Both the position numbers and the translations under genes were made by a program. From positions 1-11,634 of the forward strand of contig SZPH01000097.1 of assembly GCA_030263615.1 (NCBI GenBank): a DNA stretch of 11,634 nt, in the 5' to 3' direction. This document shows, piece by piece, positions 1-6,471 of this stretch (position 1 is its first letter; every line of letters starts with the position of its first letter). The DNA comes from Villigracilis sp900696595. GTDB lineage: Bacteria > Chloroflexota > Anaerolineae > Anaerolineales > Villigracilaceae. Under the pieces are notes generated by a model that was not told the DNA's origin, made no database searches, and was given only the letters and a program-made list of their open reading frames with translations.

Positions 1-2
1 CA

Positions 3-641
3 GCCGATAAATATGCCCTCGAGCTCGACACCGACCGCGACGGCAGAGGAGACTGGCTTGTCATCGTCTCGAATCCCGCCTCCGCCGATTGGACCGTCCT
101 GGGTGTGCAGGTCTACAACGATGCAAATGATGATATTGGCAGCCTTACCCCGATGTTCACCGACGAGGGCGCAACCGGCGACGGATTTGAATCCATCGTC
201 TTCGACCAGGGTGCAGGTTCAGACCCGGAAGGCGCGTGGGTTCGCATCTCGCCCGATAACCCGAATCTAATTCAGATCGCCGTCAAACGTGCCGTGGTCG
301 GGAATCCACAAACCTATATGATCAGCATGTGGGCGGGTCATTCCCTGCTCGACCCGGCGCTCTTCGACTTGAACGATGCGTTTTCACATGAACAGGCAGG
401 CGCCGCAAACCCCGGTTATGAACTGTACTATCCGATCAAATCCGTCTTCGAACTGGATAGTTCCTGCCGCATGGCTGTAGGTTTCCAACCGGCGGGTACC
501 GAACCTGGGCTTTGCAATGCTCCCATTCAATATACGATCGATGAACCTCCAGCAGAAGTTTACAACCAGCCTGCTTGTCCCCCATGCCCTCCCGGAACGA
601 GCCTGGTCAAGGACTATCCGGATTGCGAATGTGTCGGATAA
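3..641 (+). CDS. C-terminal part of a secreted Cys-rich hypothetical protein (5' end outside window)
   Basis: The frame is open from the left edge and ends at TAA 639-641, giving 212 visible residues; the true start lies upstream. The first residues contain an acidic DTDRDGRGDW segment followed by a second Asp-rich VYNDANDDIG segment. This pairing is familiar to me from large secreted or surface hypothetical proteins of Anaerolineae. The Asp clusters resemble calcium-binding loops, but that is inference. The C-terminus carries six cysteines (visible residues 155, 171, 192, 195, 208, 210), the last four in a CPPC...CEC arrangement, which suggests disulfides and an extracytoplasmic location. 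No membrane anchor is visible in this part, and no enzymatic motif was recognised. A hairpin terminator follows 37 bp after the stop. The gene converges on the leftward ABC transporter operon. The coding frame is secure; the function is unknown. Confidence 0.75.
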   Translation, partial: ADKYALELDTDRDGRGDWLVIVSNPASADWTVLGVQVYNDANDDIGSLTPMFTDEGATGDGFESIVFDQGAGSDPEGAWVRISPDNPNLIQIAVKRAVVGNPQTYMISMWAGHSLLDPALFDLNDAFSHEQAGAANPGYELYYPIKSVFELDSSCRMAVGFQPAGTEPGLCNAPIQYTIDEPPAEVYNQPACPPCPPGTSLVKDYPDCECVG

Positions 642-678
642 CACCCTCTCTGTATCGATAATTCCTTCAAAACAATAT

Positions 679-716
679 AAAAGAATCCCGGACGATCTTT
701 TGTTCGGGATTCTTTT
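679..716. terminator. Rho-independent terminator, probably bidirectional
   Basis: A 15-bp stem (679-693 with 702-716, one G-U pair) encloses the 8-nt loop GATCTTTT. On the + strand it ends in TTTT and follows the secreted-protein stop at 641. Read leftward, the stem is followed by a T-rich tail (TTTTATATTGTTTT), so it can also end transcripts leaving the ABC permease gene, which stops at 826. The position between two converging genes fits a shared terminator. The 109 bp between it and the permease stop hold nothing else that I recognise. Confidence 0.85.
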
Positions 717-825
717 CTTCAGCGTAAAGAAGATTCTCGTTTACCAGAATATCAAAATTATTAATCGACTCATCCGCCGCGCCAGGACAAAAGTTACGAG
801 AGGAGGCCAGAAGACGAAACAGGTT

Positions 826-2388
826 TCACTTCGTAAACTTCCATCCCGTTAACTGCCAGTGACGGATAAAGAAGGTTAGGGCAAGCAGGGCAAGAGCGGA
901 TAGACCGTAGAACTGCCAGGGACTTTCAGGTGTGACGCCGACGAAATCGAGCGGGGGCACGGCGTTGAGGATGAAGTACATCCAGGTCACATAAATGACT
1001 TCAAACGGTTTGCGGCTGGAAGTCAGCACGCCGAGCGCGAGCGCGAGGGATGGGATGAAAAGCGCGCCGCCTGTCCATGCCAGGAGGCGGACCGAGTCGC
1101 CGTCCATGAAATATCGAAGGAACGCGCCTGCTCCCATCAACGCGGTGACGGTGAAGGCGGCGAGCCATGAGGCAGACAATTGGTTTAACGTGGGTCGCGG
1201 CGCGGAGAAGACGATTTCGCCCGTGTTGTACAGGGCTTCGCGACTGCCCAACGCGCTCAAAAGCAGAATCATCCACAGCCAGGCAACGGCGAGCAGGAAA
1301 GGCGTCGTTGAGGATGGAGCGCTCAATTGGGCAATGACCAGCCCAAGCGAGGCGAGATACCACCACCAGCGATGTCCTTTGAGGAGCATTTTTAGTTCGG
1401 CGAGAAAGAGCGCGCCAAAGCGGAAGCGCCGCTCGGCGGGGAGAGGGGTTAGAAAGACGCTCGGGTGTGGAGCAGGCTCGAGAGCGGAATCCCGCTCGAG
1501 GTCGGGGGTGAGGCGTTTCTTCCTGCGCAGAATTTTCGCCGTGTCGAATCGGTCAAAGAAGAGGGCGGCAAATATGGCGATCCCCAGAGCAATCAAAATA
1601 AAGGCGAAGCGCGGCAGGAGGATTTCGGCTGTCCATTCGATGCCGTTGTAGAGGAAGTATTTGACTTCTGAGACGGAGGTCACGATTTGAAAGGCGAAGC
1701 CGCTTTCGCTTTCGGGGTAGGTCAGTTTTGCGGCTTCGGCAAGGCGGTCGCCGATGAGTCGGAAGCCTGTCAGGTCGAGCAGGGGTTGGTAGGGATCGGC
1801 TTCGAAGCCTGGGACAAGCGCCATCATGAACAGGAAAAAATAAACGACGTTGCCGAAGCCGCCGCGCAGCCAGCCGATGGTTTCAAAGAGAACGGCGAGC
1901 GCGGCGACGATTGCCATGCATGGAAGCGCGATGAAAAGAAGCGGCGCGGTTAACGCCCACAGGTCGAGCGGGGCATGGCTGAAAAAGAGATTCATGAAAA
2001 TGCCCACGAACATGAGGATGAGGACCATCACGCTCAGTACGGCGAAGTTGCTCAACCATTTGCCGAGCGCGTACAGCGGGCGCGAGAGAGGCGTGGTAGC
2101 GATGATTTGCCCGACGCCTGTTTCGTAATCGCGCGCGACCGAGCCTTTGACGAGATAAAAACCGAACCAGCCAAGAAACAGCGTGACGGTGACGGTCATC
2201 AACGCGCCGACCCAGGGCGAGTTGACTTCGCCCACGTAGTTTGGCGGCACGCTCATCGCGAGCGCGCCCGTCGCGGAAAGATAGCCAAGCCAGACCACCA
2301 AGCCCAGCATGACCAGAAAACTGTAACGACGCGCCCGTTCGTAAAAGTCGGCGCGCGCCATGTGATAGAGCGTTCGCAGACGGTTCAT
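826..2388 (-). CDS. ABC-2 type transporter permease with two homologous halves
   Basis: 520-residue polytopic membrane protein, the likely membrane partner of the ATPase encoded just upstream. About twelve hydrophobic segments are visible in two groups, residues about 22-280 and 340-508, joined by a charged cytoplasmic linker at about 283-325 (KILRRKKRLTPDLERD). The halves look like duplicated modules. Each starts with an amphipathic segment (ARADFYERARRYSFLV near 11; AELKMLLKGHRWWWY near 330) and later has a matching cytoplasmic-loop motif (ETGVGQIIATTPLSRPLYALGKW near 89; NTGEIVFSAPRPTLNQLSASW near 388). A double-length permease could form the complete membrane part with an ATPase dimer. 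The start at 2388 was chosen because its ATG overlaps the ATPase stop as ATGA; the frame extends 63 codons further upstream but those run inside the ATPase gene. The family is ABC-2 exporters; the substrate cannot be read from sequence. Confidence 0.9.
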   Translation of the reverse strand: MNRLRTLYHMARADFYERARRYSFLVMLGLVVWLGYLSATGALAMSVPPNYVGEVNSPWVGALMTVTVTLFLGWFGFYLVKGSVARDYETGVGQIIATTPLSRPLYALGKWLSNFAVLSVMVLILMFVGIFMNLFFSHAPLDLWALTAPLLFIALPCMAIVAALAVLFETIGWLRGGFGNVVYFFLFMMALVPGFEADPYQPLLDLTGFRLIGDRLAEAAKLTYPESESGFAFQIVTSVSEVKYFLYNGIEWTAEILLPRFAFILIALGIAIFAALFFDRFDTAKILRRKKRLTPDLERDSALEPAPHPSVFLTPLPAERRFRFGALFLAELKMLLKGHRWWWYLASLGLVIAQLSAPSSTTPFLLAVAWLWMILLLSALGSREALYNTGEIVFSAPRPTLNQLSASWLAAFTVTALMGAGAFLRYFMDGDSVRLLAWTGGALFIPSLALALGVLTSSRKPFEVIYVTWMYFILNAVPPLDFVGVTPESPWQFYGLSALALLALTFFIRHWQLTGWKFTK

Positions 2389-3263
2389 TGCGTCGCTCCG
2401 TTTTGCGATACGAGATGGAGGTACACATCTTCGAGACTCGGCGCGACGGGCTGGGCGTCGGATGCGGGAGCCGCTTCGCTCACCGCCCGAACCTGAATCC
2501 CATCCTGACGGCGGACGACTCCGCTGAGGATGTGTTTTTGTTTGAGCGCGGGTAGGGATTCGGATGGAACGACCCACTGCCAGACTTTCCCTTCGAGGGT
2601 CTGCAATAGTTTTTCAGGCGCGGCGTGCTGGAGTTTGCGTCCCTTGTTGATAACGACGATTTCGGTGGCGGTCGCTTCCACGTCCGAGACGATGTGCGTG
2701 GAAAGGAAGATGATGCGCTCGCCCGAAAGATCGGAGAGCAGGTTGCGAAAGCGCACGCGCTCTTCGGGGTCTAATCCTACGGTTGGTTCGTCCACGATAA
2801 GCAGTTGCGGGTCGTTGAGCAATGCCTGGGCGATTCCGACGCGCTGTTTCATACCGCCCGAATAGCCGCCCAACGGTCGCTTCGCGGCGTGGACGAGATT
2901 GACCAACACCAGCAATTCTTCGATGCGGCGGCGGGCGGAGGCAGAGTCCAAGCCTTTGATGGCGGCGATGTATTCGAGAAATTCCAGCGCGCTCAAATTG
3001 GGATAAACGCCGAAGTCCTGCGGCAGGTAGCCGAGGGTGGAGCGCAGGGCGTCGGGCGATTTAACCGCGTCCACGCCGTTCCATTGGATCGTCCCCGCGC
3101 TGGGTTTTGTGATGGTGGCAAGCATGCGCATGAGCGTGGATTTGCCCGCGCCGTTCGGTCCGAGCAAGCCGATGATGCCAGGCTTCGCTTCGAGGTCGAA
3201 GTCGCGCAGACCGAAGAAGCCGCGGCGGTATTGTTTGGAGAGGGATTGGATGGTGAGATGCAT
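2385..3263 (-). CDS. ABC transporter ATP-binding protein
   Basis: 292-residue cytoplasmic ATPase that should power the adjacent ABC-2 permease. All nucleotide-binding motifs are present: Walker A GPNGAGKS at residues 35-42, Q-loop Gln82 (YLPQDFG), signature YSGGMKQR at 134-141, Walker B LLIVDEP at 154-160, D-loop GLDP at 163-166 and switch His190 (LSTHIVSD). After the core domain there is an extension of about 80 residues (about 210-292) ending in SLEDVYLHLVS, a C-terminal pattern typical of drug, lipid or polysaccharide exporter ATPases of the CcmA/DrrA type. The start is supported by AAGGAA a few bases upstream. The gene begins 14 bp after the stop of a short membrane-protein remnant and ends in a 4-bp ATGA overlap with the permease, indicating translational coupling. 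The direction is almost certainly export; the cargo is unknown. Confidence 0.95.
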   Translation of the reverse strand: MHLTIQSLSKQYRRGFFGLRDFDLEAKPGIIGLLGPNGAGKSTLMRMLATITKPSAGTIQWNGVDAVKSPDALRSTLGYLPQDFGVYPNLSALEFLEYIAAIKGLDSASARRRIEELLVLVNLVHAAKRPLGGYSGGMKQRVGIAQALLNDPQLLIVDEPTVGLDPEERVRFRNLLSDLSGERIIFLSTHIVSDVEATATEIVVINKGRKLQHAAPEKLLQTLEGKVWQWVVPSESLPALKQKHILSGVVRRQDGIQVRAVSEAAPASDAQPVAPSLEDVYLHLVSQNGATQ

Positions 3264-3277
3264 AAACAGTTCCTTAG

Positions 3278-3469
3278 TTAATCAGGTCGCCCTAACAAAA
3301 GCGCCAGAATGATACCAGCAGAAAAGTTCATGGCGAAGATTTCCCACGCGCTGGCGACATGGTCTTTCGCTTTGGGCAGGGTCAAGCCGAGCAGGTTTGT
3401 AATCATCCCGCCGAGTGAGACGGCGACGACGAACGCAACGCCGATTACGCGCCGTGCAGTACGGGCGGA
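3278..3469 (-). pseudogene. Remnant or short gene for a two-helix membrane protein
   Basis: Between the reductase-like gene and the ABC ATPase, one minus-strand frame reads as a convincing membrane protein tail of 63 codons after an in-frame stop. It has two hydrophobic segments, VIGVAFVVAVSLGGMITNLLG and FAMNFSAGIILALLLG, joined by a polar linker, and ends GRPD-stop at 3278. The only canonical start is ATG at 3406, which would give 42 residues and cut through the first helix; no ATG, GTG or TTG lies before it, and no good Shine-Dalgarno sequence precedes it. The 5' end overlaps the last 25 bp of the reductase-like gene. The ATPase start follows its stop by 14 bp. I read it as the 3' remnant of a larger membrane-protein gene. 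Alternatives are a real 42-residue peptide or a chance frame. No family was recognised. Confidence 0.35.
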
Positions 3470-4398
3470 TTATCCACGTACGGTTTCAACGACTTGAAAT
3501 GCGGCATGGGGACGCCGAGCGCTTCGCCCGATTTCAACACATCGCGGTAGATGGCTTGCAGTTCGTCCACCGCCGTATGCGTTTCCATGATTTTGCGGGC
3601 GGGCAGGTTGGATTTCATCATGTACCAGACTCCTGCCGCCGCAATCCAGACGGGCAGATAAAACGACTTCGCGTCTTCAAACGAATCCACGTTCACGCCT
3701 CTGGCGCGGCAGACTTCCAACGCTTCGCGTCCCGCAAGGATTCCCGTCCGCAGGAGCGGAATGCTGTTCAATAATTTCTGCGCGCTGCCCGCCTTGAACG
3801 CCGCGCCGATGATTCCGCTGTTGATGGCGAAGTGAACCCACAGCCAGCGCTGCATGTCGGATTGCACATCCACTTTGATGTCCGCGTCCCGAAACACGTT
3901 TGCGACGTGCTCCAGCCGCGGCGTGGATTTGCCGTCCAGTTCGCCGAGCCGAATCTCGTCGAGCAATGCGCCGTCGAGAGTCGTCCCGCTGTAACCGCCG
4001 CCCGCGACGGGAAATCCCAACAGGTATTGCGAGCGCGGAAAGAATTGATCGAGATTGCCGAAGCCGTCCCAGTTGCCGTTGAAGATAAGGATGTCGGCGT
4101 TCCCGATTTTGTCCTTGAGGACGGGCAGGACGGAATCGAGTTGATAATGCCGCACGCTGACGATGACCAGTTCATACCCGTCATCGCTGGAAAGACTCTC
4201 GACGATCTTCGCGCCGTACTGGGCGGTTGCCTGCTTCGGCGGGCTTGCGCGTCCATCCAGGAACTTGAGGTTGATTCCGCCTTCGAGCATTTTCTTCTTC
4301 CCAGGGCGGACGTAGTGAGTTACGTCATTGCCTGCTTCCGCCAGTGCGTAGCCGTAAAGGGTATTGATGACTCCCGCTCCGAACATGAGGATTTTCAT
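3445..4398 (-). CDS. Ketopantoate reductase-like (PanE/ApbA family) oxidoreductase, diverged
   Basis: 317 residues, close to the usual PanE length. The N-terminus MKILMFGAGVINTLYGYALAEAG is a Rossmann nucleotide-binding fold with GxGxxN, and ends in HYVRPGKK, the expected position for NADPH phosphate recognition. An inner FNGNWDGFGN segment (106-115) matches the conserved Asn-Gly region of the family, and the C-terminal helical domain (about 180-310) ends with ALGVPMPHFKSL, a normal family ending. The segment that normally carries the catalytic lysine (W-x-KL-x-x-N) reads WLWVHFAIN, with His189 where Lys is expected. An acidic residue remains near the second catalytic site (Glu279 in VDEL). 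It is therefore a family member whose reaction may not be ketopantoate reduction. AAGGAGA five bases upstream supports the start. It lies 19 bp after a CPBP protease gene, in the same operon. Confidence 0.8.
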   Translation of the reverse strand: MKILMFGAGVINTLYGYALAEAGNDVTHYVRPGKKKMLEGGINLKFLDGRASPPKQATAQYGAKIVESLSSDDGYELVIVSVRHYQLDSVLPVLKDKIGNADILIFNGNWDGFGNLDQFFPRSQYLLGFPVAGGGYSGTTLDGALLDEIRLGELDGKSTPRLEHVANVFRDADIKVDVQSDMQRWLWVHFAINSGIIGAAFKAGSAQKLLNSIPLLRTGILAGREALEVCRARGVNVDSFEDAKSFYLPVWIAAAGVWYMMKSNLPARKIMETHTAVDELQAIYRDVLKSGEALGVPMPHFKSLKPYVDNPPVLHGA

Positions 4399-4417
4399 GG
4401 TGTTCTCCTTGTGTTAT

Positions 4418-5269
4418 TTATTCTTGTCGGCGCGACCAGGAAGGCGGTGAAAGGCGCTTGCGCCGCGCGGCGACCCACAACATCGCAATACTGGCAAGCG
4501 CGCCGAAAATCAATACTGGCAAGCCAGCCTCTGGACCAAATGCGCCGCCCGTCCACAGCTCGGGTCCATTGATGCTTGCGGTCAGCAGGCTGTAGGTGTC
4601 ATGACCAGACACGGCGAAACCAAAGATTGGACCCAGCAGGAAATTCCACGCCCAGTGAAGTCCCACAGCCGCCCAGACATTGCGCGTCATCAAATACGCC
4701 GCGCCGAGACACGTCCCCGCGCTGACCGCCAGGGTAAGCGTTGACCAGACGGTGGCGCCAGGGTTGCCCAAATGAGTCGCGCCAAATAAAGCGCTGCTGA
4801 AGACCAAAGCCAGCCATGAGCCGAACACGTTATCCAACTGCCAAAAGAGGATTCCGCGGAAGAGCAATTCTTCGAAGAGCGCGACAAAGAAAAACAAGGT
4901 CAGACCGCGCCCAATTGCGAAAGCGTCAAAGTTGATCTCCGCGACCTTGTACCAACCAGCCAGCGCCATCAGCCCAGCGACCAATCCCATGATGACCGCG
5001 CCGACCAAAACTCCCTGTGTGACCTGCGGCAGCGCTCCGCGGGGCGAAATGCCAGTCTCTTCCAATGCTTTACCTTGAAGCGTCCTGCCCAGCAGGAGGA
5101 TGACTCCCACCGCAAGTAATGAGCCTATCATGCGCGTCAGGATGGGCGACAGTTTAGGCTCGGTTGATAAATCCAGGACGGCGAAAATCGCCACCGTTGC
5201 GAAGGATAGGAGGAAAGCCAATATTAGTTGGACGACTGGGAGGCGCAGGAATCGAATGAAGTTGTCCAT
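4418..5269 (-). CDS. CPBP family intramembrane metalloprotease
   Basis: 283-residue polytopic membrane protein of the CPBP (Rce1/Abi-type) family, which includes CAAX-processing and bacteriocin-immunity proteins. The three active-site motifs are intact: EELLFRG at residues 133-139 (EExxxR), LFGATH ending at His166 (FxxxH), and HWAWN at 205-209 (HxxxN). About eight hydrophobic segments run from residue 12 to 265, and the C-terminus is basic and cytoplasmic-looking (ARRKRL, RR). Family members cleave or bind substrates inside the membrane; the substrate here is unknown. AAAGGAA upstream supports the start. The gene begins 25 bp after the 78-residue small protein and ends 19 bp before the reductase-like gene, in a tight leftward operon. 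It is only distantly similar to the other CPBP gene in this window, so a recent tandem duplication is unlikely. Confidence 0.9.
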   Translation of the reverse strand: MDNFIRFLRLPVVQLILAFLLSFATVAIFAVLDLSTEPKLSPILTRMIGSLLAVGVILLLGRTLQGKALEETGISPRGALPQVTQGVLVGAVIMGLVAGLMALAGWYKVAEINFDAFAIGRGLTLFFFVALFEELLFRGILFWQLDNVFGSWLALVFSSALFGATHLGNPGATVWSTLTLAVSAGTCLGAAYLMTRNVWAAVGLHWAWNFLLGPIFGFAVSGHDTYSLLTASINGPELWTGGAFGPEAGLPVLIFGALASIAMLWVAARRKRLSPPSWSRRQE

Positions 5270-5294
5270 AGTTTTTCCTTTCTTGAAATGGTCG

Positions 5295-5531
5295 TCACAT
5301 TTGGCGGACTGAAATCAACACGATGCCGTGTCCATGCAACTGGCGGATCAAGCCGACCAAGCCAGCCTGATCCATCACGACGTCCGAGAAGGCGGTCGTT
5401 TCGACGCCGTCTGCCAGCGTTTCAGAGCGGACTTGGGCTTCGCCGAACCAGCCCCGCCACGAATCGTCCGCCCGACCGTAGACCTTGATCTCGTATTTGT
5501 TTTGCGAATTCAAACTGATGTTGTGCGGCAT
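5295..5531 (-). CDS. Conserved small hypothetical protein, 78 aa
   Basis: 78-residue soluble protein with no membrane segment or signal peptide. Its shape matches a small family I associate with Chloroflexota and Actinobacteria: a KYEIKVYGR opening strand, then W-x-x-WFG (residues about 25-30), then VVMDQAGLVGLIRQLHGHG and a closing VLISV strand. The alternation suggests a compact alpha/beta fold. The reading frame extends far upstream, but only as an antisense-frame shadow of the CPBP gene. ATG 5531 has AAGGAAC just upstream and lies 14 bp after the upstream CPBP stop, with the next CPBP start 25 bp downstream. Both spacing and Shine-Dalgarno support a genuine gene. Function is unknown; sitting between two intramembrane protease genes, it could be a partner or regulator of them. 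Confidence 0.8.
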   Translation of the reverse strand: MPHNISLNSQNKYEIKVYGRADDSWRGWFGEAQVRSETLADGVETTAFSDVVMDQAGLVGLIRQLHGHGIVLISVRQM

Positions 5532-5545
5532 GTTCGTTCCTTGCA

Positions 5546-6373
5546 CTACGCCAATCCGAGAACCAATCCCAAAATCAGAAACAGGAAGAACACGCTTTGT
5601 CCCGAATGAATAATGATCGGAAACCAGTTGGAGCGGAAATGTTTGCCAGAGAATGCAAGCGTCAAGTCTCCCAAAAGCGTGGCGAGAATGCCCCAGGGCT
5701 GGTGAAAGTGATAGCAGGAAAACATCACGCCGTTGGCGACCCAGTCCCATTTGCCGAACACGCCTTCCATCTTGGGCAACAGCACGCCGCGGAAGAGAAA
5801 CTCTTCGCCGAGAAACGTGTTGAACGCCGCGCTCACAGCGAACAGTGCGAACAGTCCCCACGCGCCGACAAGTTGCCCGCGCATTTCGGGCGTGAACATC
5901 GCCGCCATATCGTAGCCTTTGGGTTCGGCGAAGAAGGGGAAGATTCCCGTCCACACAGTCACGAGCGTGGAACGCAAGCCGATCTCCAGCGCGGCGACGA
6001 AGACGATGAGCGGGATGAGCCACCACCACAGGGCTTTCTTCGTCTCTCCGCTTCTTGCCGACTTGGGATGATTCAGCCAAAACCGACGGCTGATCGTACT
6101 CAGACGGATGTTCCCCTCTTCGCGGTAGAGAATGATCATCGCCAGCGCGAACTGCCAAACCAAACCGACGGTAATCAATTTCATCCGCATGAGACCCGCT
6201 TCCAGCGGGGCGAGTCCCGCGCTGAGGGCGGGGTACGCCACCCAGCCCAGCAGTCCCATCGGCGCGGCGGCCATGAACCAGATTCCAAGAATCTGCCAGA
6301 GGGTGTATTGATTCTTTGCAGGGAGCGAAAGCCCTTGCAGGTTGGTTGTTGAGGTCATTTCTTGCGTTGACAT
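5546..6373 (-). CDS. CPBP family intramembrane metalloprotease with variant third motif
   Basis: 275-residue membrane protein. It has about seven or eight hydrophobic segments from residue 25 onward, including LWWWLIPLIVFVAALEIGL near 115-133. Motif one is intact as GEEFLFRG (Glu190, Glu191, Arg195). Motif two reads FSCYHFH, with His222 at the expected position and an extra His224. Motif three reads HSGQS (256-260): the His is kept but Ser replaces the Asn of the usual HxxxN. The C-terminus ends directly after the last helix (FFLFLILGLVLGLA). The frame is open upstream to 6745, but that stretch overlaps the serine hydrolase gene in another frame. ATG 6373 has a perfect AAGGAG eight bases upstream. 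The gene follows a 98-bp leader with an operator-like palindrome and a shared 15-mer. It is probably the first gene of the tight operon, and probably a protease, though the Ser substitution could alter activity. Confidence 0.88.
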   Translation of the reverse strand: MSTQEMTSTTNLQGLSLPAKNQYTLWQILGIWFMAAAPMGLLGWVAYPALSAGLAPLEAGLMRMKLITVGLVWQFALAMIILYREEGNIRLSTISRRFWLNHPKSARSGETKKALWWWLIPLIVFVAALEIGLRSTLVTVWTGIFPFFAEPKGYDMAAMFTPEMRGQLVGAWGLFALFAVSAAFNTFLGEEFLFRGVLLPKMEGVFGKWDWVANGVMFSCYHFHQPWGILATLLGDLTLAFSGKHFRSNWFPIIIHSGQSVFFLFLILGLVLGLA

Positions 6374-6381
6374 GTTGTTTT

Positions 6382-6387
6382 CTCCTT
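6382..6387 (-). promoter_or_regulatory. Shine-Dalgarno site fixing the CPBP start at 6373
   Basis: AAGGAG on the minus strand lies eight bases before ATG 6373. It rules out the 124-codon upstream extension of the same frame, which would overlap the serine hydrolase gene. Confidence 0.75.
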
Positions 6388-6399
6388 TTTGAAGGTGCA

Positions 6400-6415
6400 G
6401 CAAGATGAATCTTGC
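6400..6415. promoter_or_regulatory. 16-bp operator-like palindrome in the CPBP leader
   Basis: GCAAGAT-GA-ATCTTGC is a perfect 7-bp inverted repeat around a 2-bp centre. It is 27 bp upstream of the CPBP start and inside the only non-coding interval between the serine hydrolase and CPBP genes. The short centre is more like a protein-binding dyad than an RNA hairpin. The binding factor is unknown; the nearby LuxR-type regulator is one candidate. Confidence 0.4.
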
Positions 6416-6417
6416 GT

Positions 6418-6436
6418 TTGGCGGGTTTTCCGCCAA
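6418..6436. repeat. Inverted repeat, 7-bp stem
   Basis: TTGGCGG and CCGCCAA flank the 5-nt spacer GTTTT. It lies 35 bp beyond the serine hydrolase stop codon and directly beside the 16-bp palindrome. It could be a weak terminator or attenuator hairpin after the serine hydrolase, but neither strand has a T-run after the stem, so it is not a convincing intrinsic terminator. Confidence 0.4.
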
Positions 6437-6447
6437 TCCAGAACGTA

Positions 6448-6462
6448 AAGTGAACTTTGCGG
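6448..6462 (-). repeat. Leader 15-mer, copy 1 (CCGCAAAGTTCACTT)
   Basis: This exact 15-mer recurs in the serine hydrolase leader at 8467-8481, in the same orientation relative to the downstream gene. Both copies are in intergenic DNA and both are preceded by GT plus one variable base. It contains the small dyad AAGT-TC-ACTT. Here it lies 75 bp upstream of the CPBP start. It could be a shared regulator site or a genome-wide dispersed repeat. Confidence 0.5.
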
Positions 6463-6471
6463 TACGGGCGG

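Noticed and set aside
2389..2577. 63-codon N-terminal extension of the ABC permease
   Set aside because: It runs inside the ATPase gene in another frame and is Arg/Ser/Pro-rich. The ATGA overlap start is the standard coupled arrangement.
3832..4572. Plus-strand open frame of 246 codons opposite the reductase-like and CPBP genes
   Set aside because: It spans two convincing minus-strand genes and their junction and shows no family motif.
5532..6158. Upstream extension of the 78-residue small protein to 287 codons
   Set aside because: The extension is an out-of-frame reading of the CPBP gene on the same strand. The internal ATG at 5531 has its own Shine-Dalgarno site and begins the conserved part.
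5597..6352. Plus-strand open frame of 251 codons opposite the CPBP gene
   Set aside because: It is a charged, motif-free translation fully antisense to an intramembrane protease with recognisable active-site residues.
4418..6373. The two CPBP genes as a bacteriocin immunity or phage-defence (Abi) pair
   Set aside because: CPBP proteins are sometimes called Abi, but no bacteriocin precursor, modification enzyme or defence gene is visible nearby, so the label is not supported.
3459..6470. Shared 10-mer GTACGGGCGG at 3459-3468 and near 6462-6470
   Set aside because: Ten-base matches are expected many times by chance in a window of this size, and one copy lies in coding sequence.
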